A stretch of DNA of 64,000 nt from contig JAFXVY010000089.1 of NCBI GenBank assembly GCA_017534595.1, forward strand, positions 62,001-126,000, in the 5' to 3' direction. A program made the translations under genes and the position numbers. Below the pieces are notes generated by a model. That model had not been told where the DNA came from and searched no databases. It was given only the letters and a program-made list of their open reading frames with translations. Origin of the DNA: Ruminococcus sp. Its GTDB lineage: Bacteria > Bacillota > Clostridia > Oscillospirales > Ruminococcaceae. Numbering within the stretch: the stretch's first letter is position 1; each line of letters opens with the position of its first letter. Positions 24,907 through 34,140 of this stretch are shown here, piece after piece.

Positions 24907-26487
24907 TTATTCCGGCGCCTGACGCCTCATGATCTCAAGAGCAATCTTTATGCCGTCAACGGCGGCGGACATTATCCCGCCCGCATAGCCGGCACCCTCT
25001 CCGCAGGGAAACAGGTTGTCGCAGCTTATCGAGTTGAGCGACTCCCCTCTTGTCACTCTGACAGGTGAGCTCGTTCTCGTCTCGGGAGCGGTTATAAGCG
25101 CGTCACGGTCGCCGAAGCAGCGCATCTTTCTTGCAAAATCGTTAAGCCCGAACCTCAGCGCCTCGGTTATGCTTTCCGGGAACAGCCTGCTCAGGTCGCA
25201 GGGGACGACTCCCCTTGCATAGCTCGGAGATATCTTGTCAGAGATCTCGGCCTTGCCGTCCATGAACCCGCCCACGGAAGCCGCAGGTGCTTTATACGAG
25301 CCTGAAAGCGCAAACGCTTTCTTTTCGATCTCCCGGGCGAAATACATCCCGTCAAAGATGCCGGTGCCGAAATCGGCTGTTGATACGGCTGCCGCAACTG
25401 CGGCGTTGGCGTTCTCGGCGCTGCGGGCGAACTCGCTCATACCGTTGGTGACAACAGTATCCTTTTCAGAAGCTGCGGGTACGACCACTCCTCCGGGGCA
25501 CATACAGAAGGTATATACGGCTCTGCCCTTGGGATCGCGGCAGGAGAGTTGATACTCCCCCTTCGGGAGCAGCTGACTGCCGGCCAGTTCGCCGTAAAGG
25601 CTCTCATCCACTGCCGTTTGCTTATGCTCGATCCTGAAGCCGACGGAAAACGGCTTGGGCTCGATGAATATACCCTTCTGTGCCAGCATCTCGAAGGTAT
25701 CTCTTGCCGAATGGCCTGCCGCCAGCACAAATGCCGAGCAGCTCTCGCTGCCCGAGGGTGTCACGACCGAGCTTATCCGCCTGTCGGTCAGGTCGAGATC
25801 GGTAACAGGCGAGAGGAACCTTACCTCTCCGCCGAGCTCAATGACCCTCTCTCTGAGCCTGCGGACTATATCGCGCAGCAGATCGGTGCCGATATGCGGC
25901 TTTGCTTTGCAGAGTATCTCCTCGGGAGCGCCGAAGCTTACGAACCGCTCCAGCACATATCTGCAAAGCGGATCCTTTATGCGGGTGGTGAGCTTGCCGT
26001 CGGAGAATGTCCCCGCGCCGCCCTCACCGAACTGGACATTGGTCCGGGTATCGAGCTCTCCGCCGCTCCAGAAGCCGGAGACCGCCTTGACCCGGGCATC
26101 CACATCGGCTCCCCTCTCGAAGACGATCGGCTTGTAGCCGTTCTCGGCGAGGATAAGCGAGCAGAACATACCCGCAGGGCCGAAGCCGGCGATACAGATC
26201 CTGCCTTCCGGCCTGGCTGTACCCTTGACAGCCTCTACCCTGCAATCGGCGGCATAGCTGACAGAAGCCCTTGACTTGCAGAGGCGGTTCTCCTCCTCGG
26301 CAGAGGAAAGCTCTGCATAGACCGAGCTGACATAATGGATATCCGTTCGTTTGCGGGCATCGAGAGAGGTCTTCCAGACCGAGGCTCTCACCGCATCCTT
26401 CACACCGACCGAGCGCAGAGCGCGGGAAATGATCTCCTGCTCTCCCTCATTGAGTGCGGAAATGATATTGTTGATGATAACAGGCAT
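24907..26487 (-). CDS. FAD-dependent oxidoreductase (COG2509-like)
   Basis: 526-residue flavoprotein of the uncharacterised FAD-dependent dehydrogenase group common in Clostridia. The N-terminal 90 residues are a small lead-in domain. The FAD-binding Rossmann motif is near residue 95 (ICIAGFGPAGMFCSL), with a FERGADVDAR second strand. The C-terminus has the second FAD motif FPCGEGAGYAGGI. The ATG at 26487 was chosen because GGAG lies 8 nt upstream; a TTG at 26565 in the same frame has no ribosome site. It follows cdaR by 93 bp and may be read from the cdaA promoter. Substrate unknown. Confidence 0.85.
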   Translation of the reverse strand: MPVIINNIISALNEGEQEIISRALRSVGVKDAVRASVWKTSLDARKRTDIHYVSSVYAELSSAEEENRLCKSRASVSYAADCRVEAVKGTARPEGRICIAGFGPAGMFCSLILAENGYKPIVFERGADVDARVKAVSGFWSGGELDTRTNVQFGEGGAGTFSDGKLTTRIKDPLCRYVLERFVSFGAPEEILCKAKPHIGTDLLRDIVRRLRERVIELGGEVRFLSPVTDLDLTDRRISSVVTPSGSESCSAFVLAAGHSARDTFEMLAQKGIFIEPKPFSVGFRIEHKQTAVDESLYGELAGSQLLPKGEYQLSCRDPKGRAVYTFCMCPGGVVVPAASEKDTVVTNGMSEFARSAENANAAVAAAVSTADFGTGIFDGMYFAREIEKKAFALSGSYKAPAASVGGFMDGKAEISDKISPSYARGVVPCDLSRLFPESITEALRFGLNDFARKMRCFGDRDALITAPETRTSSPVRVTRGESLNSISCDNLFPCGEGAGYAGGIMSAAVDGIKIALEIMRRQAPE

Positions 26488-26580
26488 TATATCAACTCCA
26501 AAGGGCTGCCCGCGGTCACAGGCAGACGGCACGGAAAGATCCGGTGTTATCTGCTGTTGACTCAAGGCAGCCCGTATTCG

Positions 26581-27900
26581 TTATTCGGACTCGGATTCCG
26601 ACGAGCTGTCGGCACCCTTAGTGCTTATTACTACTTCCACCGTCTGCTCACCGACGGACCAGATATTGTCGTACTTCGAGCAGTAGACGGTAACTACATG
26701 AGTAAGCGAGCCTGTTGCCGCAACGTCGGAAAGATCGACCACGGCTGTCAGCTCCCCGGCTGTCAGCTTGGAGATCACCGATCTCGGGCCGAACATGGTC
26801 ACCGAAGGCAGCTGTTTGGTCTCGATCGCTATATTGGTGCCGGTCGGGGCATTGATAATGCTGATCGCATTCGACGAGACGATAAAGTTCTGCTCTATGT
26901 AATCATCGGTGTCAAAGTCGAAGGTGAGCGTCACGGTGTCGATGCCGCTCTGATTTATCTCGCCGGACGACAGCTTTCCGTTGACGTCGAAGTCAAATGA
27001 AGCGCCCTTCTTTACGGAATTGAGCGAAACGGTCCCCAGCGACAGGGTCTCTCTTTCCTTGTCATCGAGCTTCGGAGTGATGACGCTTATCTCCTTTTCG
27101 GACAGGATACCGGGAATAGTCGCAGGCTTGAAGCCCGGCGGACAGTCGGAATAATCGACGGTCAGCTCAACGGTCTTTTTCTTGTAGACCTCGAACGTGA
27201 TATCGAACTTCTTGTTATTCATGAGCGTATATTTGCTCGAATCAAGCTCTGCTCCGCTCTCGTCGTAGAACATGATAGTCTCGGCAGGAACGACCGTCTG
27301 CTCGGAAAGGGTCATTTCGGTATCTATCCTCGCCTCGACCTTGGCTATCTTCTTAAGATCTGTCTCGGCTCCGGAAACGGAGACAGTCGAGGGAGTAACA
27401 GTGGTGTTTCTCAGCGTCTTGCCCTGCTCGGCGCTTACGTTCGGAGCGCTCGGCGTAACATCGAACTCATAGTTTCCGATATGCACGAACGATACATCGA
27501 CCGTATCCGGCGTTACGGAGACCACCGAGATCCTGTCGGAGGCGTGAGAGGATTTGACTTCTATCTCAAGCGGATAGGTACCCTCCTTGGTCACATTGTC
27601 AAGGTTAACGGTCGCCACGAGATCGTTGGCTGTATAGGAGCCGATCTCGTAGTTCATGCCCTTTATTTCGACATCAACTGTTATATCCTTATAATCTCTT
27701 GCCTGGAGCCCCTTTTCATCGGCGCTCGTACCCTCCATCGAGAACACGACCGGAACATTGGTGATAGTCTTATTGATCGTGGGATACTGTGTGATCGAAA
27801 GTATAAGCCATACTATCACGGCAAGAATAAGAGCGAGTATGCGGAGCCCGAAATCGGAAAGCTGCCAGCGGGCAGATCTTTTGGCTTTTACTTTTTCCAT
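26581..27900 (-). CDS. cdaR: YbbR-domain protein, regulator of the diadenylate cyclase
   Basis: 439 residues. One N-terminal membrane helix (about 17-38, ILALILAVIVWLIL) is followed by about four YbbR repeats on the outer face, each with a VxVxG-like strand pattern such as TVDVEIKG and TVSVSGAETD. The C-terminal end is rich in Ser/Glu. CdaR binds and modulates CdaA at the membrane. It overlaps the end of cdaA by 13 bp, showing tight coupling. The usual third gene of the locus, glmM, is not in this position. Confidence 0.93.
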   Translation of the reverse strand: MEKVKAKRSARWQLSDFGLRILALILAVIVWLILSITQYPTINKTITNVPVVFSMEGTSADEKGLQARDYKDITVDVEIKGMNYEIGSYTANDLVATVNLDNVTKEGTYPLEIEVKSSHASDRISVVSVTPDTVDVSFVHIGNYEFDVTPSAPNVSAEQGKTLRNTTVTPSTVSVSGAETDLKKIAKVEARIDTEMTLSEQTVVPAETIMFYDESGAELDSSKYTLMNNKKFDITFEVYKKKTVELTVDYSDCPPGFKPATIPGILSEKEISVITPKLDDKERETLSLGTVSLNSVKKGASFDFDVNGKLSSGEINQSGIDTVTLTFDFDTDDYIEQNFIVSSNAISIINAPTGTNIAIETKQLPSVTMFGPRSVISKLTAGELTAVVDLSDVAATGSLTHVVTVYCSKYDNIWSVGEQTVEVVISTKGADSSSESESE

Positions 27901-28766
27901 TTTGAGATCACCCTCCCCGCAAATGAACTTTCCTTCGAGGAATCCGAGTTATGCTCGGGCACAAGGCGGTGTATCAGGAGCTTTCTGAGGCTCTCCTTTG
28001 AATAGCCTCTTGTAAGCTCCCCTTCCTCAGCAACAGAGATCGTACCCGTCTCCTCCGAGACGACGATAACTATGGCATCGGAGTTTTCGCTCATTCCTAT
28101 CGCTGCTCTGTGACGCGAGCCGAGCTGCTTGTTGATGAACTCCTCCTTCTGGGGCTTGGGCAGGAAGCAGCCTGCTGCAAGTATGTAGCCGTCGCGCAGT
28201 ATCACGGCGCCGTCGTGGAGCGGAGTATTCGGGAAGAAGATATTTCCGAACACCGCAGCGGAGGGAGTACAGTTGAGTATTGTACCCGTTGCGATCTGCT
28301 CGCCGAGCTTGGTAGTGCGCTCGAAGATTATCAAAGCACCTGTCGCCGTAGCCGAAAGGTCGGCAGCAGCCTCGCAGACAGCCTCGATACACTCTTTTAT
28401 CCTGAGCGTTTCCTCATCATCCTCGCCCTGGCCGAAGAAAGAGAACGGCATGAACTTTGTACGTCCCATTTTTTCGAGTATACGCCTGAACTCCGGCTGG
28501 AAAAGAATGAGTATCGCAAGAATTCCCCATTGGAAGCACAGCTTCAGCAGATACCTCATGGTCTGGAGCTTGAGGAATATCGAGATGACATAGAATGCCG
28601 CAAGGAAAAGTATGCCCTTGACGAGCTGCTGCGCACGGGTCTCTCTTATGAGCTTGATGCCGTGATAGATAAGATACGAAAGAATGATTATGTCGATGAT
28701 GTCTGAAAACCGGATAGACTTGAAGACGTTCCATATCGACAGCAAAGCATCGGTAATAACACTCAC
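27888..28766 (-). CDS. cdaA: diadenylate cyclase CdaA
   Basis: 292-residue membrane enzyme that makes c-di-AMP from two ATP. Three membrane helices lie in residues 20-100. The DAC domain follows with its two catalytic motifs, DGA (in LHDGAVILRDG) and RHR (in GSRHRAAIGMSE). The start is GTG with AAAGGAG 9 nt upstream; no ATG fits. c-di-AMP controls potassium uptake and cell-wall homeostasis in Firmicutes. Confidence 0.96.
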   Translation of the reverse strand: MSVITDALLSIWNVFKSIRFSDIIDIIILSYLIYHGIKLIRETRAQQLVKGILFLAAFYVISIFLKLQTMRYLLKLCFQWGILAILILFQPEFRRILEKMGRTKFMPFSFFGQGEDDEETLRIKECIEAVCEAAADLSATATGALIIFERTTKLGEQIATGTILNCTPSAAVFGNIFFPNTPLHDGAVILRDGYILAAGCFLPKPQKEEFINKQLGSRHRAAIGMSENSDAIVIVVSEETGTISVAEEGELTRGYSKESLRKLLIHRLVPEHNSDSSKESSFAGRVISKWKK

Positions 28767-28837
28767 ATCAGCTCACTCCTTTCGCAGCGCCGTAAAAGTA
28801 AAATACTTACAGGCACAATTTTTGTACACTTACAGTT

Positions 28838-28866
28838 ATTGTAACACATTATAAAAGAAATTACAA
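28838..28866 (-). promoter_or_regulatory. cdaA-cdaR promoter
   Basis: Minus-strand TTGTAA, 17 bp, TACAAT, 72 bp upstream of the GTG start. Confidence 0.65.
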
Positions 28867-28924
28867 GAGCAAATCAAAAAAAATCTCAAATTTATGAAAA
28901 TTTTACTTTTATTTTCTGTAAACA

Positions 28925-28963
28925 GGCCGTGACGCTCCGACGGTCAGTCAAAGCGTCACGGCC
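28925..28963 (-). terminator. terminator of the cysteine desulfurase gene
   Basis: Perfect 12 bp stem GGCCGTGACGCT/AGCGTCACGGCC with a 15 nt loop, followed by TGTTTACAG on the minus strand, 10 bp after the stop. Confidence 0.7.
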
Positions 28964-28972
28964 TTGGAAATA

Positions 28973-30136
28973 TTACAGTGAAAGCACGGCATCGGCGAGC
29001 TGATCGGTCTGCCTCAGAGTATTGAACACTGAGGGCGAGAATCTTACAACGCCCTGCTCGAGCGTACCGAGGGAACGGTGAGCCAATGCGGCGCAGTGCA
29101 GACCTCCCCGCAGCGCAAAGCCGAGATCCGAAAGCCTCGACGCTATGACATGAGAGCTCTCATTCCCGACATTGAACGCGACTATCGGCACATGATCGCA
29201 TTCTGACCTGTAGATCCTGATATCGCCCCGGGCACTTATACGCTCGATCAACCTTCGGCAGAGCTGCTGCTCGTGAGCGCGGATCGCCGAAGGGCCGTAT
29301 CTCTTTACAAAACGCAGCCCCTCCCCGAAACCGATTATCCCTACTGTATTGAGGGTACCGCTTTCGAGACGTTCGGGCAGCTCGGCAGGCTGTTCAAGCA
29401 GCGCCGAGGAAGTCCCCGTGCCGCCCTCGATTATCGTCGAGAGCGGATACTTCCCGTTGGTTATCAGAAGTCCTGTGCCTGTGGGGCCGTAGAGCGCCTT
29501 ATGCCCGGAGGTGCATATAAAATCGAAGCCGTCCGAAAGTGAGAGGTCAAGCACACCCGCGGCCTGCGAGCAGTCGGCGATAAAGCACAGCCCGTACCGT
29601 CGGCAGAGGTCTGCGAGCTCTTTGCAGGGCAGGATCCTGCCGGTCACATTTGAGGCTATGCAGCAGCAGATACACTTGGTATCCTGCCGGATGAGCTTTT
29701 CAAAGGCTGAAACGGTCTCGTCGGTGTCGTCGGAGACCTCCGCTACGGAAAAGTCGGCTCTGCCGGCTCGGTAGAGTGCATAGACTGGTCTTGCAGAAGC
29801 GTTATGCTCATAGCCGGAGATTATGATATGCCCGCCGTACTGCATCATGCCCTTGATCGCCATATTGAGCGCAAAGGTGCAGTTTACCGTGAATGCCGTA
29901 TTCTCCGACTCGGCGCCGAACATCCCGGCTGCCAGAGTCCTGACCTCAAATATCTTTGCGGCAGCCTGCATCGAGAGCTCATGACCGCTCCTGCCCGGGT
30001 TCCCGCCGTATCTTTCGACCGCCTCCGCCACTGCCCGCCGCACCGACGGCGGCTTCGGGAAGGTGGTAGCAGAATTATCGAAGTTTATCATAAACAAAAG
30101 TCCATGCCGGATGAAGCCTTTTGCTCCAAACGGCAT
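28973..30136 (-). CDS. cysteine desulfurase family protein (class V aminotransferase)
   Basis: PLP enzyme of the class V group. The PLP-binding Lys lies in TSGHKALYGPTGTG and the active Cys in the RGGLHCAALAH segment near the C-terminus. The usual N-terminal MINFDNSATTFPKP begins at 30091, and the frame is also open from an ATG at 30136. Only the latter has a strong ribosome site (AAGGAGG), so 30136 is given, with 15 extra residues. A hairpin with U-rich tail lies between the two starts. The family takes sulfur or selenium from Cys/selenocysteine. The DUF3343 gene upstream is a common partner of this branch, so a role in sulfur or selenium delivery is plausible. Confidence 0.88.
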   Translation of the reverse strand: MPFGAKGFIRHGLLFMINFDNSATTFPKPPSVRRAVAEAVERYGGNPGRSGHELSMQAAAKIFEVRTLAAGMFGAESENTAFTVNCTFALNMAIKGMMQYGGHIIISGYEHNASARPVYALYRAGRADFSVAEVSDDTDETVSAFEKLIRQDTKCICCCIASNVTGRILPCKELADLCRRYGLCFIADCSQAAGVLDLSLSDGFDFICTSGHKALYGPTGTGLLITNGKYPLSTIIEGGTGTSSALLEQPAELPERLESGTLNTVGIIGFGEGLRFVKRYGPSAIRAHEQQLCRRLIERISARGDIRIYRSECDHVPIVAFNVGNESSHVIASRLSDLGFALRGGLHCAALAHRSLGTLEQGVVRFSPSVFNTLRQTDQLADAVLSL

Positions 30137-30141
30137 GGACT
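30092..30141 (-). promoter_or_regulatory. hairpin spanning the start of the cysteine desulfurase gene
   Basis: 11 bp perfect stem AGTCCATGCCG/CGGCATGGACT (30131-30141 with 30099-30109) and a 21 nt loop, followed by TTTTGTTT. The ATG at 30136 lies inside the stem and the family-typical ATG at 30091 follows the U tract directly. It looks like a terminator or attenuator. Confidence 0.65.
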
Positions 30142-30169
30142 GATCCCCTCCTTTGACCTTGAAGCAGCA

Positions 30170-30388
30170 TTATCGGTTCTCATAGCCCTGCTTATGAGGG
30201 ATCCTGTTTTTATCGAGCAGAGCGATGACCCTGTCGGCACTGTCTCTGACCGACAGCGAATAGCCGCAGCCGCTCCCGATATTTGAGGGAGTCCTGACCA
30301 CATCACAGCGTATGCCGTTCTTTCTGCAAAGCTCGCTGGCTTTCATGGCATAGGTTATGGAGGTCATAGCTATCAGTGTTCTGTTCAT
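30170..30388 (-). CDS. DUF3343 family small protein
   Basis: 72 residues. The pattern is MNRTLIAMTSITYAMKA at the start, a CDVVRTPSNIGSGCGYSL centre with one conserved Cys in GCGYS, and a final helix. DUF3343 proteins are suspected sulfur/selenium carriers and typically sit beside a class V cysteine desulfurase, as here. The ATG at 30388 has AGGTGATG upstream; an in-frame start at 30421 is less likely. Confidence 0.85.
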   Translation of the reverse strand: MNRTLIAMTSITYAMKASELCRKNGIRCDVVRTPSNIGSGCGYSLSVRDSADRVIALLDKNRIPHKQGYENR

Positions 30389-30450
30389 TTCATCACCTGT
30401 CAGATGCCATATTACCGACACTTTATACTATGCAGCAGGGTGATAAAATG

Positions 30451-30477
30451 ACAGCGCCCGGACTTGCCGGACGCTGT
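30451..30477 (-). terminator. terminator of the ABC exporter operon
   Basis: Stem ACAGCG-CCGG/CCGG-CGCTGT with one internal mismatch and a 5 nt loop, then CATTTTATC on the minus strand, 5 bp after the stop. Confidence 0.7.
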
Positions 30478-30481
30478 GATC

Positions 30482-32224
30482 TCATACTTCGTACTGTGAA
30501 TTGTAAAGCTCGGCGTAGAAGCCGCCGGCGGCAAGGAGCTCGGTGTGAGTACCCTGCTCGACGATATGCCCCGCCCGCATGACGATAATGCAGTCAGCCT
30601 CGCGGATGGTGGAGAGGCGGTGCGCGATGATAAAGCTCGTTCTGCCCTTCATCATTTCGCCGAAGGTCTGCTGGACAAGGATCTCGGTTCGTGTATCTAT
30701 TGAAGATGTCGCCTCATCGAGTATCAGCATCGGCGGCAGCGAGAGCATGACTCTGGATATACAGAGCAGCTGCTTCTGACCCTGCGAGAGCGAGCCGCCG
30801 TCCTCGGAGATGACGGTATCGTAGCCGTCCGGCAGGCGCTTTATAAAGCTGTGGCAGTGTGAGGCCTTGGCAGCGCGGATGATCTCCTCCTCCGTTGCGT
30901 CGGGCTTGCCGTAGGCGATATTCTCGCGGACGGTGCCGGTCTTGAGCCATGTATCCTGCAGCACCATGCCGTACTGCGCCCGCAGCGACGAGCGTGTACA
31001 CTCCTTTATCGGCACTCCGCTTACGCTTATCTGTCCCCCGGTGACATCGTAGAAACGCATCAGCAGGTTTATGAATGTGGTCTTGCCGCAGCCTGTGGGG
31101 CCGACTATCGCTATATGCTGCCCCGAGCTTACCCGGAGATCAAAGTCCTCGATAAGCGGGACAGAGGGGTTGTAGGAGAAGAAAACATCCTCGGCGGACA
31201 TTGTGCCGTCGCAGCTTTCGAGTACGACCGCATTCTCGTGATCCGCAGGCTCGGTCATCTCTTCGATGACCTCAAAGGTGCGTCTTGCGGCGGCAAGAGC
31301 GCTCTGCAGCTCGGTTATGACGCCCGATATCTCATTAAAGGGCTTGGTATACTGGTTGGCATAGGTCAGGAAGCAGGACAGCTGCCCGACGGTAAATCCG
31401 CCGCCGATAGCGGTAAACGCGCCGACTATCCCGACAAAGCTGTAAACAAGGCCGTTAATGAAGCGGGTACACGGGTTTGTGAGCGACGAGAAGAATACGG
31501 CTCTGACCCAAGCGTGACGGAGCTCCTGATTGACCTCCTCAAAGCGCTTTTCGGCTTCTTCCTCATAGCAGAAGGCCTTGACGGTCTTGCCGCTGCCGAC
31601 CATCTCGTCAACGAGGGCGGTCAGCTCGCCGCGGGCTTCGGTCTGTCTGCGGAAAAGCTTAAAGGTGTTGCGGGAAATGAACCTTGCCACAAAAAGCGAA
31701 AGCGGGGTTATCAGTATGACGATGAGCGTGATCTTAACGCTGATCGTCAGCATGAAGATCAGTGTACCTACAATGGTCACAAGGCCTGTGAACAGCTGTG
31801 CAAAGCCCATGAGCAGGCCGTCGGAGATATTCTCGATATCCGAAACGAGGCGGCTTATCATATCGCCCTGCTTGCAGCGGTCGATGTAGGACAGCGGCAG
31901 CTTCTGGAGCCTTGCAAAAGCATCGTTTCTCAGGTCGCGGACGGTATTGAACGCAGCCTTGTTGGTACACAGCGACATAAGCCACTGTGCGAGACCGGTT
32001 ATACCGACAAGTACACCGAGCTTGATAAGTATCACGGCAACGCCCTTGAAATCGACGTTGTCCCTTGTAACGATAAGATCTACGGCATCGCCCACAAGGA
32101 TAGGCGCATAGAGCGTAGCCGCCACAGAAACCGAGGCCAGCAGCAGCGTCAGGAAAAGCAGAGGCTTGTGCGGTCCGACATATTTAAGCAGCGGAGCGAG
32201 AGCTGAGCGTTCCTTATTTTTCAT
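30482..32224 (-). CDS. ABC exporter half-transporter, second subunit (canonical ATP site)
   Basis: 580-residue half-transporter with six membrane helices (about 15-310) and a C-terminal ABC ATPase domain. Walker A GPTGCGKTT, Walker B LILDEATSSID with the catalytic Glu present, and the signature reads LSQGQ. The ATG at 32224 lies inside the last codons of the upstream half-transporter (11 bp overlap). The longer frame beginning at 32353 only overlaps that gene. Together the two form a type IV heterodimeric exporter like BmrCD, in which one of two ATP sites is degenerate. Likely a drug or lipid exporter; cargo not readable. Confidence 0.93.
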   Translation of the reverse strand: MKNKERSALAPLLKYVGPHKPLLFLTLLLASVSVAATLYAPILVGDAVDLIVTRDNVDFKGVAVILIKLGVLVGITGLAQWLMSLCTNKAAFNTVRDLRNDAFARLQKLPLSYIDRCKQGDMISRLVSDIENISDGLLMGFAQLFTGLVTIVGTLIFMLTISVKITLIVILITPLSLFVARFISRNTFKLFRRQTEARGELTALVDEMVGSGKTVKAFCYEEEAEKRFEEVNQELRHAWVRAVFFSSLTNPCTRFINGLVYSFVGIVGAFTAIGGGFTVGQLSCFLTYANQYTKPFNEISGVITELQSALAAARRTFEVIEEMTEPADHENAVVLESCDGTMSAEDVFFSYNPSVPLIEDFDLRVSSGQHIAIVGPTGCGKTTFINLLMRFYDVTGGQISVSGVPIKECTRSSLRAQYGMVLQDTWLKTGTVRENIAYGKPDATEEEIIRAAKASHCHSFIKRLPDGYDTVISEDGGSLSQGQKQLLCISRVMLSLPPMLILDEATSSIDTRTEILVQQTFGEMMKGRTSFIIAHRLSTIREADCIIVMRAGHIVEQGTHTELLAAGGFYAELYNSQYEV

Positions 32225-33968
32225 CAGACACCGCCCCCTTTCCGACAGGGTCGCTGTACTGCTGCGAACGGCAGATCTCGTTATACAGCGGGCAGCTGTC
32301 AAGCAGCTGCTCATGAGTGCCCGTACCGACGAGCTCACCGTCGTCAAGGACAAGTATCTTATCCGCGTGACGGATAGAGGATATCCTCTGGGAGACGATG
32401 AATACAGTCATTTCGCCTTTCTTCTCCCTCAGAGCACGCCGGAGCGCGGCATCGGTGGCGAGGTCGAGTGCGGAAGCGGAATCGTCAAGAATAAGTATCT
32501 TCGGCTCGCCGACCAGTGCCCGGGCTATCGTGAGCCTCTGGCGCTGACCGCCGGAGAGATTCTTTCCGCCTGCGGTTATCATCCGGTCGAGACCCTCGGG
32601 ATCGGCCATAACGAAGTCATAGGCCTGGGCGGTCTTGAGTGCCTTGATGATATCCTCTCCCGAGGCATCCTTCGCGCGGTATCTTAGGTTTTCTTCGACA
32701 GTGCCCCGGAACAGCTCTGCCTTTTGGGGAACGTAGCCGATCATACCTCTGAGCTGCTTAAAGGGATAAGCCTTTACATTGTTTCCGAACACGCTTACAC
32801 CGCCCCCGGAGCAATCGTAAAATCTCGGGATGAGGCTGACCAGAGTTGACTTTCCGCATCCCGTACCGCCGATAACGCCCACGGTTTCGCCGTTTTTTAC
32901 CGAAAAGGATATATCCTTGACAGCATTCTCGCCGTTCTCGTGATAGGAAAATGACACGTTCTTAAACTCCACCGCAATATCGGAGGCGGTGATATCCTGC
33001 TCGGTGCAGCCGTCATCGGTCAGCGTGCTCTGCACGGCAAAGACCTCATTGATCCTGACCGCCGAGGCCTGTGCCTTGGTAAGCGAGGTAACGAGTATCG
33101 CTACTGCAAGCAGCGCAAGAAGTATCTGATTCATATAGCTTATCAGAGCTATCAGCTCACCCTGAGTTATGCTGCCGGCATCGACATTTACTCCGCCGAA
33201 CCAGATTATGGCTATGATGGCGATATAAACTATAACATAAGTGCAGGGATTGGTCAGCGCGGAGATGCGCCCTGCCTTGAGCTGGAGGTCAAGAAGCTCC
33301 CCGGAGTTCTCCTCAAAAGCCTTTCTTTCGTCCTCCTGACGGGAGAAAGCTCTGATAACCCGCACGCCGGAGATATTCTCTCCGACCATCAGCGTGGTGC
33401 GGTCAAGCTTTTTCTGTATGCGCTTGTACATCGGCACTGTCTTTTTCATAACGAAGAAGATAACCAGTGCCAGCAGCGGCGAGGCCACAAGGAATATCAG
33501 CGTCAGCTTCACCGATACGCTGAAAGCCATGATAACGGCGCCGATAACTATGAACGGCGAACGCAGGAATAGTCTCAGGAGCATATTGATGCCCGTCTGA
33601 GCCTGATTGATGTCAACGGTCATGCGGGAGACGAGAGTCGAGGAGCCGAGAGAGTCGATCTCCTTATGCGAGAGGGTGTTTATATGCCGGAACAGGTCGC
33701 GCCGGAGCTCTGTGCCGAAGCCGAGAGAGGCTCTGGCGGCAAAGAACTGCGCCGTCAGCGAGGCCGCGAGCCCGAGGACTCCGAGCAAAACCAGCACAAT
33801 ACCCTTGCCGATGATATAATCGCTGTCCTCATTGGCGATGCCGACATCTATTATATTTGCCATTACCAGCGGCACGGCCAGCTCGAAGCAAGCCTCCGTC
33901 AGCTTGAACAGCGGCCCGAGTATGCTTTGCAGCTTATAATGCCTGAGATACCGAAAAAGCTTTAGCAT
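32214..33968 (-). CDS. ABC exporter half-transporter, first subunit (degenerate ATP site)
   Basis: 584-residue partner of the downstream gene, with six membrane helices and an ABC ATPase domain. Walker A is GGTGCGKST and the signature LSGGQRQRL is normal. After Walker B, however, the catalytic Glu is replaced by Asp (LILDDSASALD), as in the degenerate subunit of heterodimeric exporters. AAAGGA precedes the ATG. Promoter at 34009-34037. Confidence 0.93.
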   Translation of the reverse strand: MLKLFRYLRHYKLQSILGPLFKLTEACFELAVPLVMANIIDVGIANEDSDYIIGKGIVLVLLGVLGLAASLTAQFFAARASLGFGTELRRDLFRHINTLSHKEIDSLGSSTLVSRMTVDINQAQTGINMLLRLFLRSPFIVIGAVIMAFSVSVKLTLIFLVASPLLALVIFFVMKKTVPMYKRIQKKLDRTTLMVGENISGVRVIRAFSRQEDERKAFEENSGELLDLQLKAGRISALTNPCTYVIVYIAIIAIIWFGGVNVDAGSITQGELIALISYMNQILLALLAVAILVTSLTKAQASAVRINEVFAVQSTLTDDGCTEQDITASDIAVEFKNVSFSYHENGENAVKDISFSVKNGETVGVIGGTGCGKSTLVSLIPRFYDCSGGGVSVFGNNVKAYPFKQLRGMIGYVPQKAELFRGTVEENLRYRAKDASGEDIIKALKTAQAYDFVMADPEGLDRMITAGGKNLSGGQRQRLTIARALVGEPKILILDDSASALDLATDAALRRALREKKGEMTVFIVSQRISSIRHADKILVLDDGELVGTGTHEQLLDSCPLYNEICRSQQYSDPVGKGAVSDEK

Positions 33969-34008
33969 CTTATCAATCCTTTAACATATCTGTTGTTTGT
34001 CGTATTTC

Positions 34009-34037
34009 ATTATAGCACAGATACCTTGGTAATTCAA
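34009..34037 (-). promoter_or_regulatory. ABC exporter promoter
   Basis: Minus-strand TTGAAT, 17 bp, TATAAT, 40 bp before the first subunit gene. Confidence 0.7.
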
Positions 34038-34083
34038 GCAAAAAAGCCATTATTTTCATAAACTATCCTATCATATTTTGCGC

Positions 34084-34113
34084 TTGACTTTTTGTCCCGA
34101 AATATGCTATAAT
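34084..34113 (+). promoter_or_regulatory. PAP2 gene promoter
   Basis: TTGACT, 18 bp, TATAAT, about 28 bp before the start codon; divergent from the exporter promoter. Confidence 0.75.
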
Positions 34114-34140
34114 CAAAAAGTATGATAAGGAGCTGATGAT

